A stretch of DNA of 64,000 nt from Voacanga thouarsii. Taxonomy: Eukaryota; Streptophyta; Magnoliopsida; Gentianales; Apocynaceae. The notes under the pieces are model-generated. The model worked only from the letters and a program-made list of their open reading frames with translations. It did not search any database and was not told where the DNA came from. Below are positions 33,943 through 45,839 of the stretch, one piece after another. Both the position numbers and the translations under genes were made by a program. The stretch's first letter is position 1. The number at the start of each line of letters is the position of its first letter. The stretch is taken from positions 3,224,001 through 3,288,000 of the forward strand of contig JANUWF010001218.1 of assembly GCA_026120185.1 (NCBI GenBank). Direction: 5' to 3'.

Positions 33943-35132
33943 AGTGATCATTTCTACGGACTGCTTACAAGACTTCCTCTGCCTGAACACTTTTTACTGC
34001 TTTTCCATTGACAATTACTTTTATAAATTCTGTACTAGTACTTGAACAATTTACATTCTACATTTTAGTTACTCTATCTACTAAATATTTATCTCTTCTT
34101 GTCCCTATGTTGTCTATTTGATAACTTTATTCTCCTTATTCTCTTATTCTGCATTTTGATTGATGACAAAAAGGGAGAAAAATATATAGACTTGTTGGGT
34201 GATTGTGTGCATATAGACTTATTGGGTGATTGTGTAATGCTAGACTCATTATGGATTGTGATTATGCTTGTTTATAATCATAGTTTAGGAATACGGACTA
34301 TGAAGATTGTGGTGTTTTGATGGAGACTATATTGAGATATCGTTATTGTTAAGGATAAAGGATATTAAAGTATGTATATGAGTCCATTGTGCATTCTAAT
34401 AAATTGAGTTTTGGCTGACTGAATAATCTGATTTGAAAATGATTATGACATGCTCTATGTTAAAAATTTCGGATGATGATGATATTTATACTTATATTTT
34501 TTTTGATTGCTAAGAAAATTTCCTTGTGTCTGAAATATCTTGAGAAAACTAGGCTGGATTAAAATATTTGAAAATTCATTTTTTTCCCTGCAAATACACA
34601 GGGGGAGTTTTGGACTCTCATTTCTTCAATCCAAAAGACTAGTCCAAAAATGGGTTCTAAAAATGCTAGCTTCTATCTAACTTTACCCTATTTTAGATAC
34701 ATATTTTAGAAATCCAAAACCTTAAGTCCAAAAGTTCCTACGCACTTTATGGTTTTACATCCTATGTTCATATATGCACATATTAAGGGGGAGCATCTCA
34801 TTTTATGATTTATATTATATACTTCCTTGTGTACATATCTATACATTTTTTCCTACTAATTGCAGCTATTCTGTTAAGGAATAGTCGTGTGATGGAAGGA
34901 ATGAGGATAAGGAGGTAGGATGGGCCATAGGTTTATTGGGCCATATTTGTGATTATATGCTTAAATTTTCTATGTTAATCTCATAAGCATTCTTTGAGTC
35001 CTATCATGAGAGATTGCATTTCAATGAAAAACATTCTTATTTCTCTCGATCTAATATATGTTCGTATTGTATATATTATTGTTTTTATATCACAATCCTA
35101 TCAAGTTTGTCATCACTCAAAAAGAGAGACAT
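33943..35132 (+). other. SIRE-1 3' region with repeated polypurine tracts
   Basis: Four purine tracts: 34166-34180 (acaaaaagggagaaa), 34600-34610 (agggggagttt), 34785-34794 (aagggggagc) and 35119-35131 (aaaaagagagaca) touching the 3' LTR. Multiple tracts before the 3' LTR are a known Sirevirus hallmark. A short direct repeat (ttgggtgattgtgt) lies at 34195-34232. Confidence 0.82.
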
Positions 35133-36434
35133 TGTTAGCCCTAAGGGCATTCTTCTGTGTTTTGACTTATGACAAATATTGATGAGGATTTACTCGTGTG
35201 ACTTACAAGTGATAGGATATGTTTGACCTAATTCTATCAAGGCATGCAAATAAAGTTGCTAAAAAGCTCGTAAGGAAATAAAATCCAAAGTGGTGATTGA
35301 TCAAGAACAACTTCAACCTAAGAGCTCACAAGATCATGAAGTCCTTGAGAAAGAACTTTAGACTAGGAATCATTTTGTTAAGGTATTTTGTGTAAATTTT
35401 TATGTCTTCTTTACCTTATGATTCAGTTTATTTCTATCTTGAAATACACAAGCAAAAAGATTTCAAAGTATTAAATTTTCCGAATTTTGGATTGAGTAAT
35501 TTGGATAGCTCTGCATCTAAATGCTTCGTCCAAAACTCTGTAAACAGTGTCAAAATGCTTCTGCCTAGAACAGTGCTATTTTGGACTTACCTTTTGGACG
35601 CATCATCGTCTGATCCTTGAGTCCAAAATTCTGAAAAATCTGACAGCGAGAAACTAGCAGTTTTTAACCATTGGAACTTTACTTTTTGCGTCTATAAAAG
35701 CTTTCAAAACTCGATTTTAAAGCAAAATTTTGTCCTATCTTTTTAAGAAACACTCTTATTCTCTAGAATATTAAAATCTCCCTTTTCAATAATGTTTCAA
35801 AGTAAAATCTGATTGTTTCAAGAGGTAAAGGTTGTTGGTGCTCATTTATTTGCACATTTGCTCAAAAATGTGAGCTATCTCTATTTCATTATTACAATCC
35901 TTTTTGTATATCAAGGTTATGGTGTAAAACCCATTTGGGGTGAGCCTTAATTTGTAGTTGATTGAGAGGTTTATTTAAAATCAAGTGTGGTGATCCTCTC
36001 TTATAATTGGTGTAGGCAAATACCATTGTGTTGGCTTGAGTTTATAGAAGATCTGGTTTAAAATCCTCAAGTGCGAGCTTAAGGTAGTAGATGTATATCT
36101 TAAAGTATCAAACTACTATAAATCTCTTGTTCATCTTTCTTGCATTTAATATCTGACTGCTTGCGAATTTCTTTGACCAACAGTTTCAAATCATTCAAAA
36201 GAAATATTTATGACTTTTATCAACCTATTTTCATTTTTGTATTAATTGCACATCTCTTGACTCATTTCATTAAGATCCTAATTGGTTCCTTAAAGGTTGC
36301 TAAAAAACTTTTCTTTGCATATCTATAAACTTCTCGACCTAAAAAACAAAAGAAGGGTTTCAAAATTTGATCTTTTTTGAAAAATTATTTTATATTTGCC
36401 AAAAACCTTATTCACCCACCTTTAAGGTTTTTCA
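35133..36434 (+). repeat. SIRE-1 3' LTR (1302 bp)
   Basis: Matches the 5' LTR with scattered substitutions; TATA box tctataaaag at 35691-35700. It ends TTTTTCA before the CGGAT target-site copy. Confidence 0.95.
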
Positions 36435-36995
36435 CGGATAGTGAAGAGAGATTCATTTTCTTGAGGCTATGAATTTCCTAGAGCAAAGAAAGAAGGAATG
36501 TTGTTGAAAAATGATGAGTGATGACTATAAAGGGGGTCAATACTATGTGTGAAGAGAAATCCATACACTTGAGGCTATCAATTCCCTAAGTCATTAGAAA
36601 AAATGGAGAGAAAAAAATTGGAGTGCTTTCCTAACATAATGACTTGAGTTATACGATTTTTGGATTTATAATGCTTGAGTTGATAGATGGCTAGACTTAT
36701 GTGATTCATATTATCTATATTTTAACTTGAAGAGTGAAATCATTTTCTTAGACTATGGTATGAACTTGATTAATTTGACTTAAGGAGTTTTGTGATATCT
36801 TGTCAAATGTTTCAAAGTTTAAATTGTTTTCAAAGAGTATGAACGATAAAAGTTTTATCTAAAGTTTAAAGGGAAGTTATAATCCTTGTTATGATTCCAA
36901 ACTTTTGAAGAAGTAAGAACTTATGTTTTCTTGATAATTTTCTTGGTTAAAGTGTTTTGCTTGAGGATAAACAAAAGTTCAAATGTGAGGGTATA
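36435..36995 (+). other. Athila-2 3' non-coding region, second part
   Basis: Continues 24821-25652. Contains the intact version (near 36707-36730) of the site disrupted by the Helitron-like insertion in Athila-1. Ends with the purine tract tgtgagggtata before the LTR. Confidence 0.85.
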
Positions 36996-38330
36996 TGATA
37001 GGGCCCAAGATCATCATTATTTTTCTAATTATTTGAGATTTTTTTAATATACATTTGTTGTAATAACTAGGTATATTCCTTCCTATTTGACATTTTGTTT
37101 GTTTTTTGGAAAATTTGTACAGATTTGTGTTAAATTCGAGCAAAATCGAAGGAATTCAAGAATGCACCTGGTGTCAGACCCAACCAATTGATCAGGCGCT
37201 GGGTCCATTCTGGTCAAGTAGCCAAAACATAGAAAAAACTCAGGAGAAGAATAGAATAGACTTGGCACCAGGTAGATTGACTGAACTCAGTGCCAGGTCT
37301 GCTTTGGAAGGCGAATATTCTGTGCACGAATTTAGAAAATTTCTAATAATTTGGTATTTTTAGAATCCTACTCGGCCAAGACTTCTCAAACTACGAATTT
37401 AGCATCCAAGAGGCCTATAAAAGCAAGAGAAAACATAAGGAATAAGGGTAGAGGTGGATCCAAGAGCAAAAATCCCCAAAACACTCATTGGAGGAGGAAT
37501 TCACCAAATCAAGGAGGGTTGTTCAAGAGAGTCTTCAAAGGAGAAGAAAGAGGCTTGTCTATATGTGCTTTCTTTTATCTTTATTTTATTTTCCTTAAAC
37601 AATGATATATTCAATGTTTTTATTGTCATTTAGCATTATTTTGGATTCATGGGTTTGTGTTGATTTAGTTATTTGATCAATTCTTTTATCATCTTTGGTA
37701 TTTGATTACTTGTTATCTTTGGTTATTGATGCGAGTTCTTCTAATTGACTTGAAAAAATGATGCTAGGAGTTTCATTGCATTGATTTCACCTCGGACAAA
37801 GGGTTATTAGCTAATTTCATGTTTATAAAAAATTGAGCTTAATGCATGTTTTGGTTATATTAGCTTGATTGAAAAATCTGTTAATATTAATCAAAAGATA
37901 GTAATTTTATAGATTGGAAAACGAAGTGAAATTTATCTAAGTAGATTCATGACTTGGGAAATGATTGAATTTTATTTTATATTCCTTTATGATGCTAAGC
38001 TGATAATTAGTTAAGAGAATTGCTAGTTGGTTCATTATTATATTTTCTAGGATAATTGTTTAAATTGCATATTCTTACATCCTTGATTTTTATGTATTTA
38101 TTTATTTATTTTCTTATTTTCTCACTTTATTGGGTCGATTAAACAATGAATAAAAAGTGATTAGTATGTACTTGTTCCTTTGAGGATCGATGCTAGTTAA
38201 TTCTCTATGCTATGCTTGCGATGAGTGTAGTTGCTCGTATGTGTATTTTGAAATTAATGTTTTAATTAAAACTTGTCTAATGGATGGATTTAAATTTGAT
38301 GATTTTTATACATCCAAAATTTACGCATTA
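36996..38330 (+). repeat. Athila-2 downstream LTR (1335 bp)
   Basis: Begins tgatagggcccaag, ends ttacgcatta. It lacks a segment near 37790 present in 18765-18835. It acts as a 3' LTR to the sequence on its left, but is also followed by a primer site and leader. Confidence 0.93.
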
Positions 38331-38336
38331 AGTTTT

Positions 38337-38354
38337 TGGCGCCGTTGCCGGAGA
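38337..38354 (+). promoter_or_regulatory. Athila primer binding site after the downstream LTR
   Basis: tggcgccgttgccggaga, one mismatch from the Athila consensus site; the best-preserved such site here. Confidence 0.92.
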
Positions 38355-38616
38355 AAAATATCATGAAAACTTGAATTTTGTTGATTTAACCATGTTTATA
38401 TGGTAATATGTAAAAATGTTAATATATGAATATGTATATATGTGCCTTGTATGAATTGGTGCCATATTTTGTTTTCTTGTATACTTGTATTTTTAATGTC
38501 TCTATATGTTGTAATTACTTTTAACTTAATTTGTAAACATATCCTAACTTTCTAGCTTGTAAATTCTATAATCTTACTATTTTCTGTCTTATGTAGACCT
38601 TGGTCTTAGTTTATGA
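38355..38616 (+). other. Leader of a second Athila internal region
   Basis: Colinear with 19392-19633. Broken by the element 38617-44354 exactly at tttatga, three bases before the gag ATG context resumes. Confidence 0.85.
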
Positions 38617-40182
38617 TATAACACCCCACTACGTAGGCCTGATAGGGCCGAGGATGTCGCCCCGTCCAAAGGACAATGGGTCATTATAACTAGGTCATAC
38701 AATCAAAATAATAGAATAAAAATAATATTTTAAACTTAAAATTTATTACAAACCAAGAATTTGAAATAAATCCATAAATAAAATTATCCACTCTCAACTC
38801 CCAAAGCATTACACAAAATAAATATCAGAAAAATCTTCCAAGGCAGGCTACAACTAGCTACTCATCCCCACAATAGAATCGACCTGAAATCATGGTAAAA
38901 AGGGTGATAAGATAAAATTCTCAGTAAGTTTGTGTGTGCTTTGAGTGTTCAGTGAAAACAGTTTGTGAATGCAAAGTGTAAAACCTTCGTAAGAGAAATA
39001 CTGGCAATCAATAAATAATAGTCAAAATCAAGAGTGGTGTTTTGGCTTTTCTAACCATACATGTTCAATAAAATCAATCACTCAAAAAGGTGATTATGGG
39101 TTACCACATGTTAGGCCTCATAACCAGTCAGAATGCCATACTTTGTGCAGACTGACAAAAAGTAGGTGATCGGCCTACCGGGTAAGATACTCCTCATTCT
39201 CTATACCCAAACAAAACCGATTGTCCATTCCGGCAACACACAGTCCACTTGATTGAAACTGCTAGCTCGGATCGGCACGACTTACTGGACTGACATCTTA
39301 TCCGGGAAGGACTTATCCCTCAGAGGTGGCCACCTACTGAGAGACTTACCCTAACCCTTCAAAGACTAGTCCTAACAGTCCACCTTTATTGAGTACTCAA
39401 CGTAACTTATCCCACTTGAGAAAAAATGAAATAAACATAGCTCCACTTTAGAATGGCAATTAAGGATTTCCGAAGTTTGAGACAAAGTTGGTTTTAGAAA
39501 GAGTTTTGAGTTTGGGTAAAACTGTTTATTGATTTTCAAATAATTTGTTTGCTTGAAATAAGAAAGGAAATAATCCTCAATTGCCTTTACAGAAATGAGT
39601 GACCATGCACTCCACAATTGGCTTGCCATAGAACCATTTTGCATCTATCAGATTTTATGCAGGAGCTTACCTGATCCTTAGCTTGAGATACAATAAAGGT
39701 CTTCAACAGTTGACCCAACCCGCCCGGGGTAAATATAAACCATAATCAAACTCAAGCCAAAATCTACTTTCACAAATAAAACTAGCTCAACTTACTACAA
39801 CCATGATCCTAGTGTCCCAAGCTTTAAGGCTAGATTACAAATAAAAGGGTTTATAAAATAAATCTAGCTTGATATTAAAATAACTAAGGTTTTGGAAAAT
39901 AGGTACTATTAAGTTGAAGGTTTAAATTCCTAAAAATAAATTAGAGTTTATTTGATGAAGAGTCCTAGGTGGTATTAGGTAAAATAATGATTTATTAATA
40001 ATTAATTGTTAGAAATTGATAACTAAAATTAATTGCAAGTAAATTTTAATAGGTTTTGATTAAAAGGTAATAATTGAAAGATAATAAATTTTAATGGTAT
40101 TTATGAATATAAGACTCACAAAATTAATATTTTATTTATTATGATTATTTATATAAAAAGGCTTTATTTGATATTATTATTA

Positions 40183-40202
40183 TATATATATATATATATA
40201 TA
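40183..40202. repeat. (TA)n microsatellite
   Basis: Ten TA units in copy 1; shorter and interrupted in copy 2 near 55645-55662. Confidence 0.9.
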
Positions 40203-40919
40203 TTTTATTTCTGTAATAAAAGCTATAATTTATTTGACTAAAATATCAGTATTTTATGTAAAAGACCAAATCCACATTTTCTAAGGTTTTCGAGATCTAC
40301 TACCAAAATTATAATATTAATAATTTTATTGATGAAATAAAATTAGTTTAGGGACAACTAAATCATGATCATATTTCCACTTGCTAATCACAATCATGAA
40401 CATACACTCTACTTCAATTCATCAAATCATCCCAATCATGAATAAAGGCATAGATTTAAATTTACTAAGACATGATCTAACCTCTAGTAGCATAAACATA
40501 TTCATGGCTTTAACAATCATACTTGAATATAAATCCTATTCACCAAAGGTGACATAATCTAACATGCTTGAACACAAATACCACTCACAACATGGAGACA
40601 TGCACTAAACCCTAAAAACATCATACAATCAACCAAGACAATCAGCTCATGCATCAATCCCATCTCCATCATATATACACATTTATTCATGCTTCAATCT
40701 CAACTCATCGCAACAATACATGCTCAAACCTCAAACATAATCCATCTCCTTTCAATATTACTCTAGAGACATGAATCTAGAATTTAAAAAGAGAGTTGAA
40801 GGGGCTTACTTGATTGATGAGTACCTTGGAGGAGTTTCGAATGGATCTCAACTCCTAGGAGACTAAATCTGTCCAAGAGAGATGAAGAAAACATGGCCAT
40901 GGTTGAAGTCAACATTTGG

Positions 40920-40923
<4 letters not shown>

Positions 40924-40955
<32 letters not shown>
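40924..40955. repeat. (GA)n microsatellite
   Basis: About 16 GA units, also present at 56388-56414 in copy 2. It generates Ser-Leu repeat ORFs on the minus strand that are not genes. Confidence 0.95.
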
Positions 40956-40959
<4 letters not shown>

Positions 40960-40978
40960 AGTCCATTAGTATGATTAT

Positions 40979-42424
40979 TGATAGGAGCTAAATTGGTTAT
41001 ACTTTGCTTAGTTATTTGAGGCTCTTTTGTAATACATTTTGTGAAATAACTAGTCATATTCTTTCATATTTGAGATTTTACCATTGGAAAAGTATTTTGG
41101 TCATTTTCTCAGGATTTTGGGTAAAATAAAGCAAAACCATCGTGAAACAAAGCTGAGGCGGCGCCGGTTACAAGGCTGGAACTAGCGCCAACTGCACTTT
41201 GGAATGTATGCGCACAATTCGAAGAAAAATCGGCAAACGAATGGAGAAACAGAACCAAGGCGGTGCCGGCTCCGAAGGACCAAAGCGGCGCCGGCTGTGG
41301 TCTGTCCCTAAGGCGGTGCTGCGATCTTTCTACGCGTTTTTGGAAATCTGAAGAGTTTTAACAGCTTCCAACTTCTACTCGGCCAAGAACTTTGTACCTA
41401 TGAGTTTAGTCACCTCTTAAGCTTATAAATAGATGGAAAACACAAGGGAAAATGGGAGAATTCATTGATCATCATAGAAAATCACTCAGTCCAAGGAGAA
41501 TTCTTCAAAGTTCGAGGAGGATTGTGCAAGAAGGTTTTCAAAGGAAGAAGAATGAGGCTTGTCTATGAGTTCTTTCTTTTACTTTGTTTTCTTTTTCTTG
41601 AAAATGATATGTTAATTGTTTTATTGTAATTCAACATTGTTTTAGATATTCATGATTTCTAGAGTTATTTGATCTTTTGATTAATTGGTTATTATTCTTG
41701 GTATTCAATTACTTATGCTTATTACGAGATTAGTTAGTTGATTATATTGATTGACTTGCTGGACCAAAGGGGGTTGGTGGGTGTTTCGATGTAGTAATTT
41801 CATATTCTGTTGGCAATTGACTTGCTGGACCAAAGGGAGTTGATTGTTTAAGAACTGGTAATTGAAGATTAATTGATGTCTTTCGAGACCAAGGGTTCAT
41901 TGATTAATTTCATGTTCTAAATTCGCCGAGACCAAGGGAATTTAATTAAGGATTGTGTTTAATGCATTTTTTGGATGAATTAGTTGAGACGGACCAAGTG
42001 ATTCTAATTTATCTAGGAGATAGTGATTTCATGGATTGACCATCAAAGTGAGTCTACCATCATCCTTCATGATGTCAAGAGAATGATTAGTTATGATAAT
42101 GGTTAAGTTCTTTAAGATCATGTTTGTCTAAACAATGGCTTGAGTTACATAAATCTACATCCTTGACATATACTTATTTTTATTTTCTTTTTTAATTTTT
42201 TCTTTTTATTTGTTTTTCAATTTATTGAATCGGTTAAACAATGAAAGAAGGGTAATTAATGTCTACTTGTTCCTTGAGGATCAATACTTGTTTGAACCCT
42301 ATGCTCAGTTAATGATGAGTAAGCTTGCTCATATGTGTGATTTGTGGTTTAACATTTTAATTTGAACTTGATTGGGAATGTGCTTAGTTTTGTATGATTT
42401 TTATACCCAAGTCTGAATGCATCA
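40979..42424 (+). mobile_element. Solo LTR of a second Athila-type subfamily (1446 bp)
   Basis: Begins tgataggagctaaattgg, ends gaatgcatca, with perfect duplication ATTAT (40974-40978 and 42425-42429). The empty site is at 56439-56450 in copy 2. Shares the Athila LTR layout (aaacaatgaa ... tacttgttccttgaggatc near the end), but most of it differs from the other Athila LTRs here. It contains the imperfect repeat ttgacttgctggaccaaagg twice (41751-41770 and 41817-41836) and a GC-rich ggcggcgccgg island near 41158-41320. Confidence 0.9.
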
Positions 42425-44034
42425 ATTATACACATATATGTTCATTAGAGGTTGAAGATTAGTGAAGATGAAGTTGATTGAACAAGTTTACCTTGAAGGT
42501 GTTCTTGAGCCTTCACCAAAAATATTGGTTTCGATCTAAAGGAGAGAGTTGGATTTTGAAGTTTGATGTTAAAAGTGGTATGAATAGATTTACGAAAGTG
42601 GGTAGATGAAATTTGGAAATTTTTTGAAGAAGATTGAAGTGGTTTGGAAGGGTATTAGGCATATGGATGCTAGTAGGTGTTCTTGGTGTTCTATGTGTTC
42701 TTGAAGGTTGAAGAGAATAGAGAGGATTTGATTGAAGCTGCTGAAATTCTGTGGGAAGGAAGTGGCAGAATTGTTTGAGGGGTTTTGCCAATTGAATTTT
42801 CTGGTTTGATAGGAAAAGGAAAGGCTGGTTGATTGAAATTCTAAAAGAATAATTTAGTGAATCAAATTTGGAAACAAAATATGGTAAGAAGATCTTCGAT
42901 CAATGGAGAGGTTTTTGGAAGCTGCAATGGTCGACTATTGGTTAGGGATTCTGCTAGAATGAAAGCTGTTTGAAGCAGCTTAATGGTGGCCGAAAAGATG
43001 GAGTACAATGGTGAAGGAAGGTCTGGTTGTTTAAGGGATGTTTTATGGAAGTTTACTAAATTAGGATTGCTAGAATTTTGGTCTTCAATCAAGGCTTGAT
43101 TAGAGTAGTTGTTAGAAATATTTTAGGGGCCGCCATGACTGGTTTTTCGAGCAGAAGGTTGGGGAAGACAATGGAGTTCAGTTCATGGCTGTTCAAGAGA
43201 AGTTTGAACTGAAAGATGAGGGAGTTTCGGTCAGGGCTGAAGAAGGAAACAAAGCTGGAAAAATTTCTGTACAAGATTTCGCAAGTCGCTGGAATTTTCT
43301 AAGTAGCTTTTGCTGCCATTTTTCAGTCAGTTTGCAGAGGGTTTGAAGGGGATTTCAGAGGTCTTTCAAGGCTGGTTTCTAGCCTTCTTTATGGAGGAAA
43401 AACATGGTTAAGGTGTTGGAAGAAAACTGGAAGAAAACAACTTAGTTTAAACTCACCTAAGCTGCGAATTTGCCCAGAAAATTTTCTGGTTTAGATAGCA
43501 TTTGTGCAGTCCGAATTTAGCCATAAAATTTTAGATTCCAATCTGGTCAAGAGGGCTATTTTCTAGCAGCATTTGGGAGGGAATGATGGTTGAAAATTTC
43601 AACACCTTGAATGCACAAGAAGCTGGAAAAAATTCCAGATTACTTCATGAAGAAAATGAACATGGCTAGAGTGGGGTTTTGAAGGTTCAACCATGGAGTT
43701 TAATCTCTTGGGAACCTTCCCCAACTCCTATCCATTTTCGGTTCATAAGATCTTACACTTAGACATTTTTGAACCTTTAAAGCCACAGCATTTTACTGAA
43801 ATTTTCTAGAATGAAATTGGCTAGAACAAATTGACCAACCTAATGAATTGAGAAGTAGGAAAAACTAAGGATCAAGAAGGGTATGAATTCCCTTGGGAAT
43901 TTTTGTAGGGCACAATAGTAGGATTAGGATACTCCTATCAGGTCTTTCCTAGGACATCACATCTACTCTTCTCTAAAGCACACAAGGCCTAAAATTCAAC
44001 CTTCCCAAATAAAAATAAAATTTAATTATGCTAA

Positions 44035-44110
44035 AGCTCCAATGATGGAATTTAAACCTAAGACCTCAAGAATTAATTCCAAAGCTCTAACCACAAAACC
44101 CTAACAACTC
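44035..44110 (-). other. tRNA-like pol III promoter remnant, copy 1
   Basis: Minus strand shows a mutated A box (TGGTTAGAGC end, 44084-44100) and B box (GGTTTAAATTCC, 44047-44058), spaced as in tRNA genes. More degraded than its copy at 58032-58108. Confidence 0.5.
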
Positions 44111-44354
44111 TTGTTCTTATTTTCTTTCTAAAATATTTTTCCTATTTAATCCTCAAGTTATCTCCCTATTTTCACCTCAAGCAAAAATTATCATTTTGCC
44201 CTTCTTACTCAATAAACATAATTAAGCCCTCGAGACTATAATACACAAATCCAAAGCACATAAAACCATATAAAAATATATTTAAACATGTAAATAAATA
44301 TGATATGCATCCCAACCCCCTTACTTTAAGGTTGGTTTCGACTGGGGTTTCACA

Positions 44355-44564
44355 TATGACCCGACGATCTAAAGTCAACATGGTAGATCTTGATCCGAAA
44401 ATCAAGAGAACCTTCACCTAAGTCTGAACGGTTGTAAGCGAAAGGGGAAGTAAAGATATTGAGGTAAATCAGCCCAATATTGGTGGTAATGGTGGAGTTC
44501 ACAAGAGGAATATAGATGACTTTGTAAAACCCACAATTTCAGGTATTGGCTCCAGTAACCCACA
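44355..44564 (+). pseudogene. Second Athila gag start, 210 bp
   Basis: Reads MTRRSKVNMVDLDPKIK from the ATG at 44357, closely matching 19634-19840, then ends abruptly at the junction with Athila-1 integrase sequence. One in-frame TAA near 44417. Confidence 0.85.
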
Positions 44565-45169
44565 AAAATGTTTGTAAAAGTTTTTTTAGAAAATTTACTA
44601 CAACCCATGCATCATTAGTAGGTAAAGCTTGCGCCTTAACCTACTTTGATACATACTCAACTGCAATCAAGATATATTTGATACCCAAAGAACTAGAAAA
44701 AGGGCCCATGAAATCAATTTTCCAAAAGTAAAAAATTTTACAAGCTTGAAAAATTTATAATGGCATCTCATTAGATTTAGCAATGTTACTTGTATATTGA
44801 CACCTATCACAATTTTAAATAAACTTGTAAGAGTCCTTGAAGAGTGTAGGCCAATAAAATCTAGACTCTAGCACCTTTCTTGCGGTGTTGTTAGCTTGGT
44901 AGTGGCCTCCCACAGGTTCTTCATGACAATGTTTCAAGATATTGGTACTTTTCACGGAATCCACAAATCTTTGAATGATTTGATCCACACAACACTGGAA
45001 CAAGTATGGATTTTCCCAAAAGTAGTGCTTTACTTCGAAGAGGAATTTCTTCTTTTGTTGTGCATTGAAATCTTCCGATATTATTCTTGCAATCAAGTAA
45101 TTAGCAAAATCCACCTATCAAGGTGTTTGAAAAATCTCACCATCAATAAGTAGAATTTGTTCATATGGG
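44565..45169 (-). pseudogene. Athila-1 integrase, N-terminal half
   Basis: The open segment 44815-45114 carries the zinc domain front (KHCHEEPVGGHYQ with both His, RFYWPTLFKDSY). After a stop, the Cys pair follows as CDRC, then the core start [11 protein letters not shown] with the first catalytic Asp and VSKWVKAQALP. It is cut at 44564 by Athila-2 and continues at 17887. The piece with the second catalytic Asp is absent from both sides. Confidence 0.85.
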
Positions 45170-45839
45170 AAGGTGTTATTGATATATTTTTTTTCCAATA
45201 GCTCAAGGTTGGGATTTTCCAACCAAGATAGGTGATCCAAAACTAAAATTTTTGCTTTTTTTTGGTCCATAATCTCTGAGTCAAATTCCTACAATAATAA
45301 AACCTATCTTATCAATTTTGGTTTAGAATCATGCTAGTTTAGTAGGTACTTAAGGGCGAAATGATCCGTATACACAAGGACTTTGGACAAAGTAAGATAA
45401 GAACGAAATTTATCAAAAGCAAATACTATGGCTAGCAATTCTTTCTCCATTCTGGTGTAGTTCTCTTGTACCACCGTAAGAGTTTTGCTCACATAGTAAA
45501 TCAATTGAAAGTGCTTATTTCTCCTTTGTCCAAGCACTGCATCCACTGCATAATCACTTGCATCACACATTAGTTCAAAAAGAAGAGACCAATCTGGTGT
45601 AATTAAAATAGGAGAATTAATTAATTTTGTTTTAAGCACATTAAAAGTATTGAGACATTTTTCATCAAACTCAAAAATAGCATCTTTTTCAAGCAAAGAA
45701 GTAAGGGGTTTAGAAACTTTTGAGAAGTCTAAGAAAAACCTCCTATAAAAACCTGCATGACCAAGAAAACTTCGAATAGCTTTCACGGAAGTTGGAGGAG
45801 GGAGTTTCTCAATTGTCTCAATCTTGGCCTTATCAACCT
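45170..45839 (-). pseudogene. Athila-1 RNase H
   Basis: The open segment 45334-45786 begins with the RT thumb pattern (FLGHAGFYRRF), then RNase H: CDASDYAVDAVLGQ with the first catalytic Asp, EKELLAIVFAFDKF with the Glu, and YTDHFALKYLL with the next Asp. The remainder to the integrase is broken. Confidence 0.9.

Larger units (their letters stand above)
25653..36434 (+). mobile_element. SIRE-1: Sirevirus with both LTRs (10.8 kb)
   Basis: Two LTRs (25653-26940 and 35133-36434) start TGTTAGCCCTAAGGGC and end TTTTTCA. Flanking 5-mers are CAGAT (25648-25652) and CGGAT (36435-36439), one mismatch. The empty site is preserved in Athila-1 near 16497-16516. Internal order: primer site, gag, protease, integrase, RT, RNase H, env-like ORF, then a long 3' region with several polypurine tracts. 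Large LTRs, an extra ORF after pol and multiple polypurine tracts identify the Sirevirus (Maximus/SIRE) lineage. LTRs differ by several percent by eye, so it is not recent. Confidence 0.95.
38617..44354 (+). mobile_element. 4.3 kb LTR-like element, copy 1 (carries a solo LTR)
   Basis: Starts tataacaccccac and ends gggtttcaca, flanked by perfect duplication TATGA (38612-38616 and 44355-44359). The uninterrupted site is at 19631-19640. Without the solo LTR at 40979-42424 it is about 4.29 kb, matching copy 2 (54075-58350) along its whole length. No retrotransposon domain. Ends resemble TG...CA LTR termini with a short imperfect inverted repeat (TRTRAMACCC). The best explanation is a very long solo LTR, perhaps of a Tekay-type chromovirus; a large non-autonomous element is the alternative. 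Confidence 0.82.
17888..44564 (+). mobile_element. Athila-2 complex: pol-less Athila unit with tandem LTRs
   Basis: Plus-strand order: 80 bp LTR fragment, LTR (17968-19367), primer binding site, gag, env-like ORF, 3' non-coding region, LTR (36996-38330), a second primer binding site and leader, and the first 210 bp of a second gag (44355-44564). It sits in the Athila-1 integrase gene. Both outer ends are truncated, so no target-site duplication can be seen. The LTR-internal-LTR-internal order suggests recombination between element copies. Nested inside: 22027-23664, SIRE-1 and 38617-44354. Confidence 0.8.

Noticed and set aside
40784..41057. Ser-Leu repeat ORFs on the minus strand, also at 56247-56453
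   Set aside because: They come from translating the (GA)n microsatellite.
42513..43274. Minus-strand ORFs repeated in both 4.3 kb elements (with 56608-57603)
   Set aside because: The copies are nearly identical as DNA, so protein similarity is not independent evidence. Frames are not preserved over full length and no domain is recognisable.
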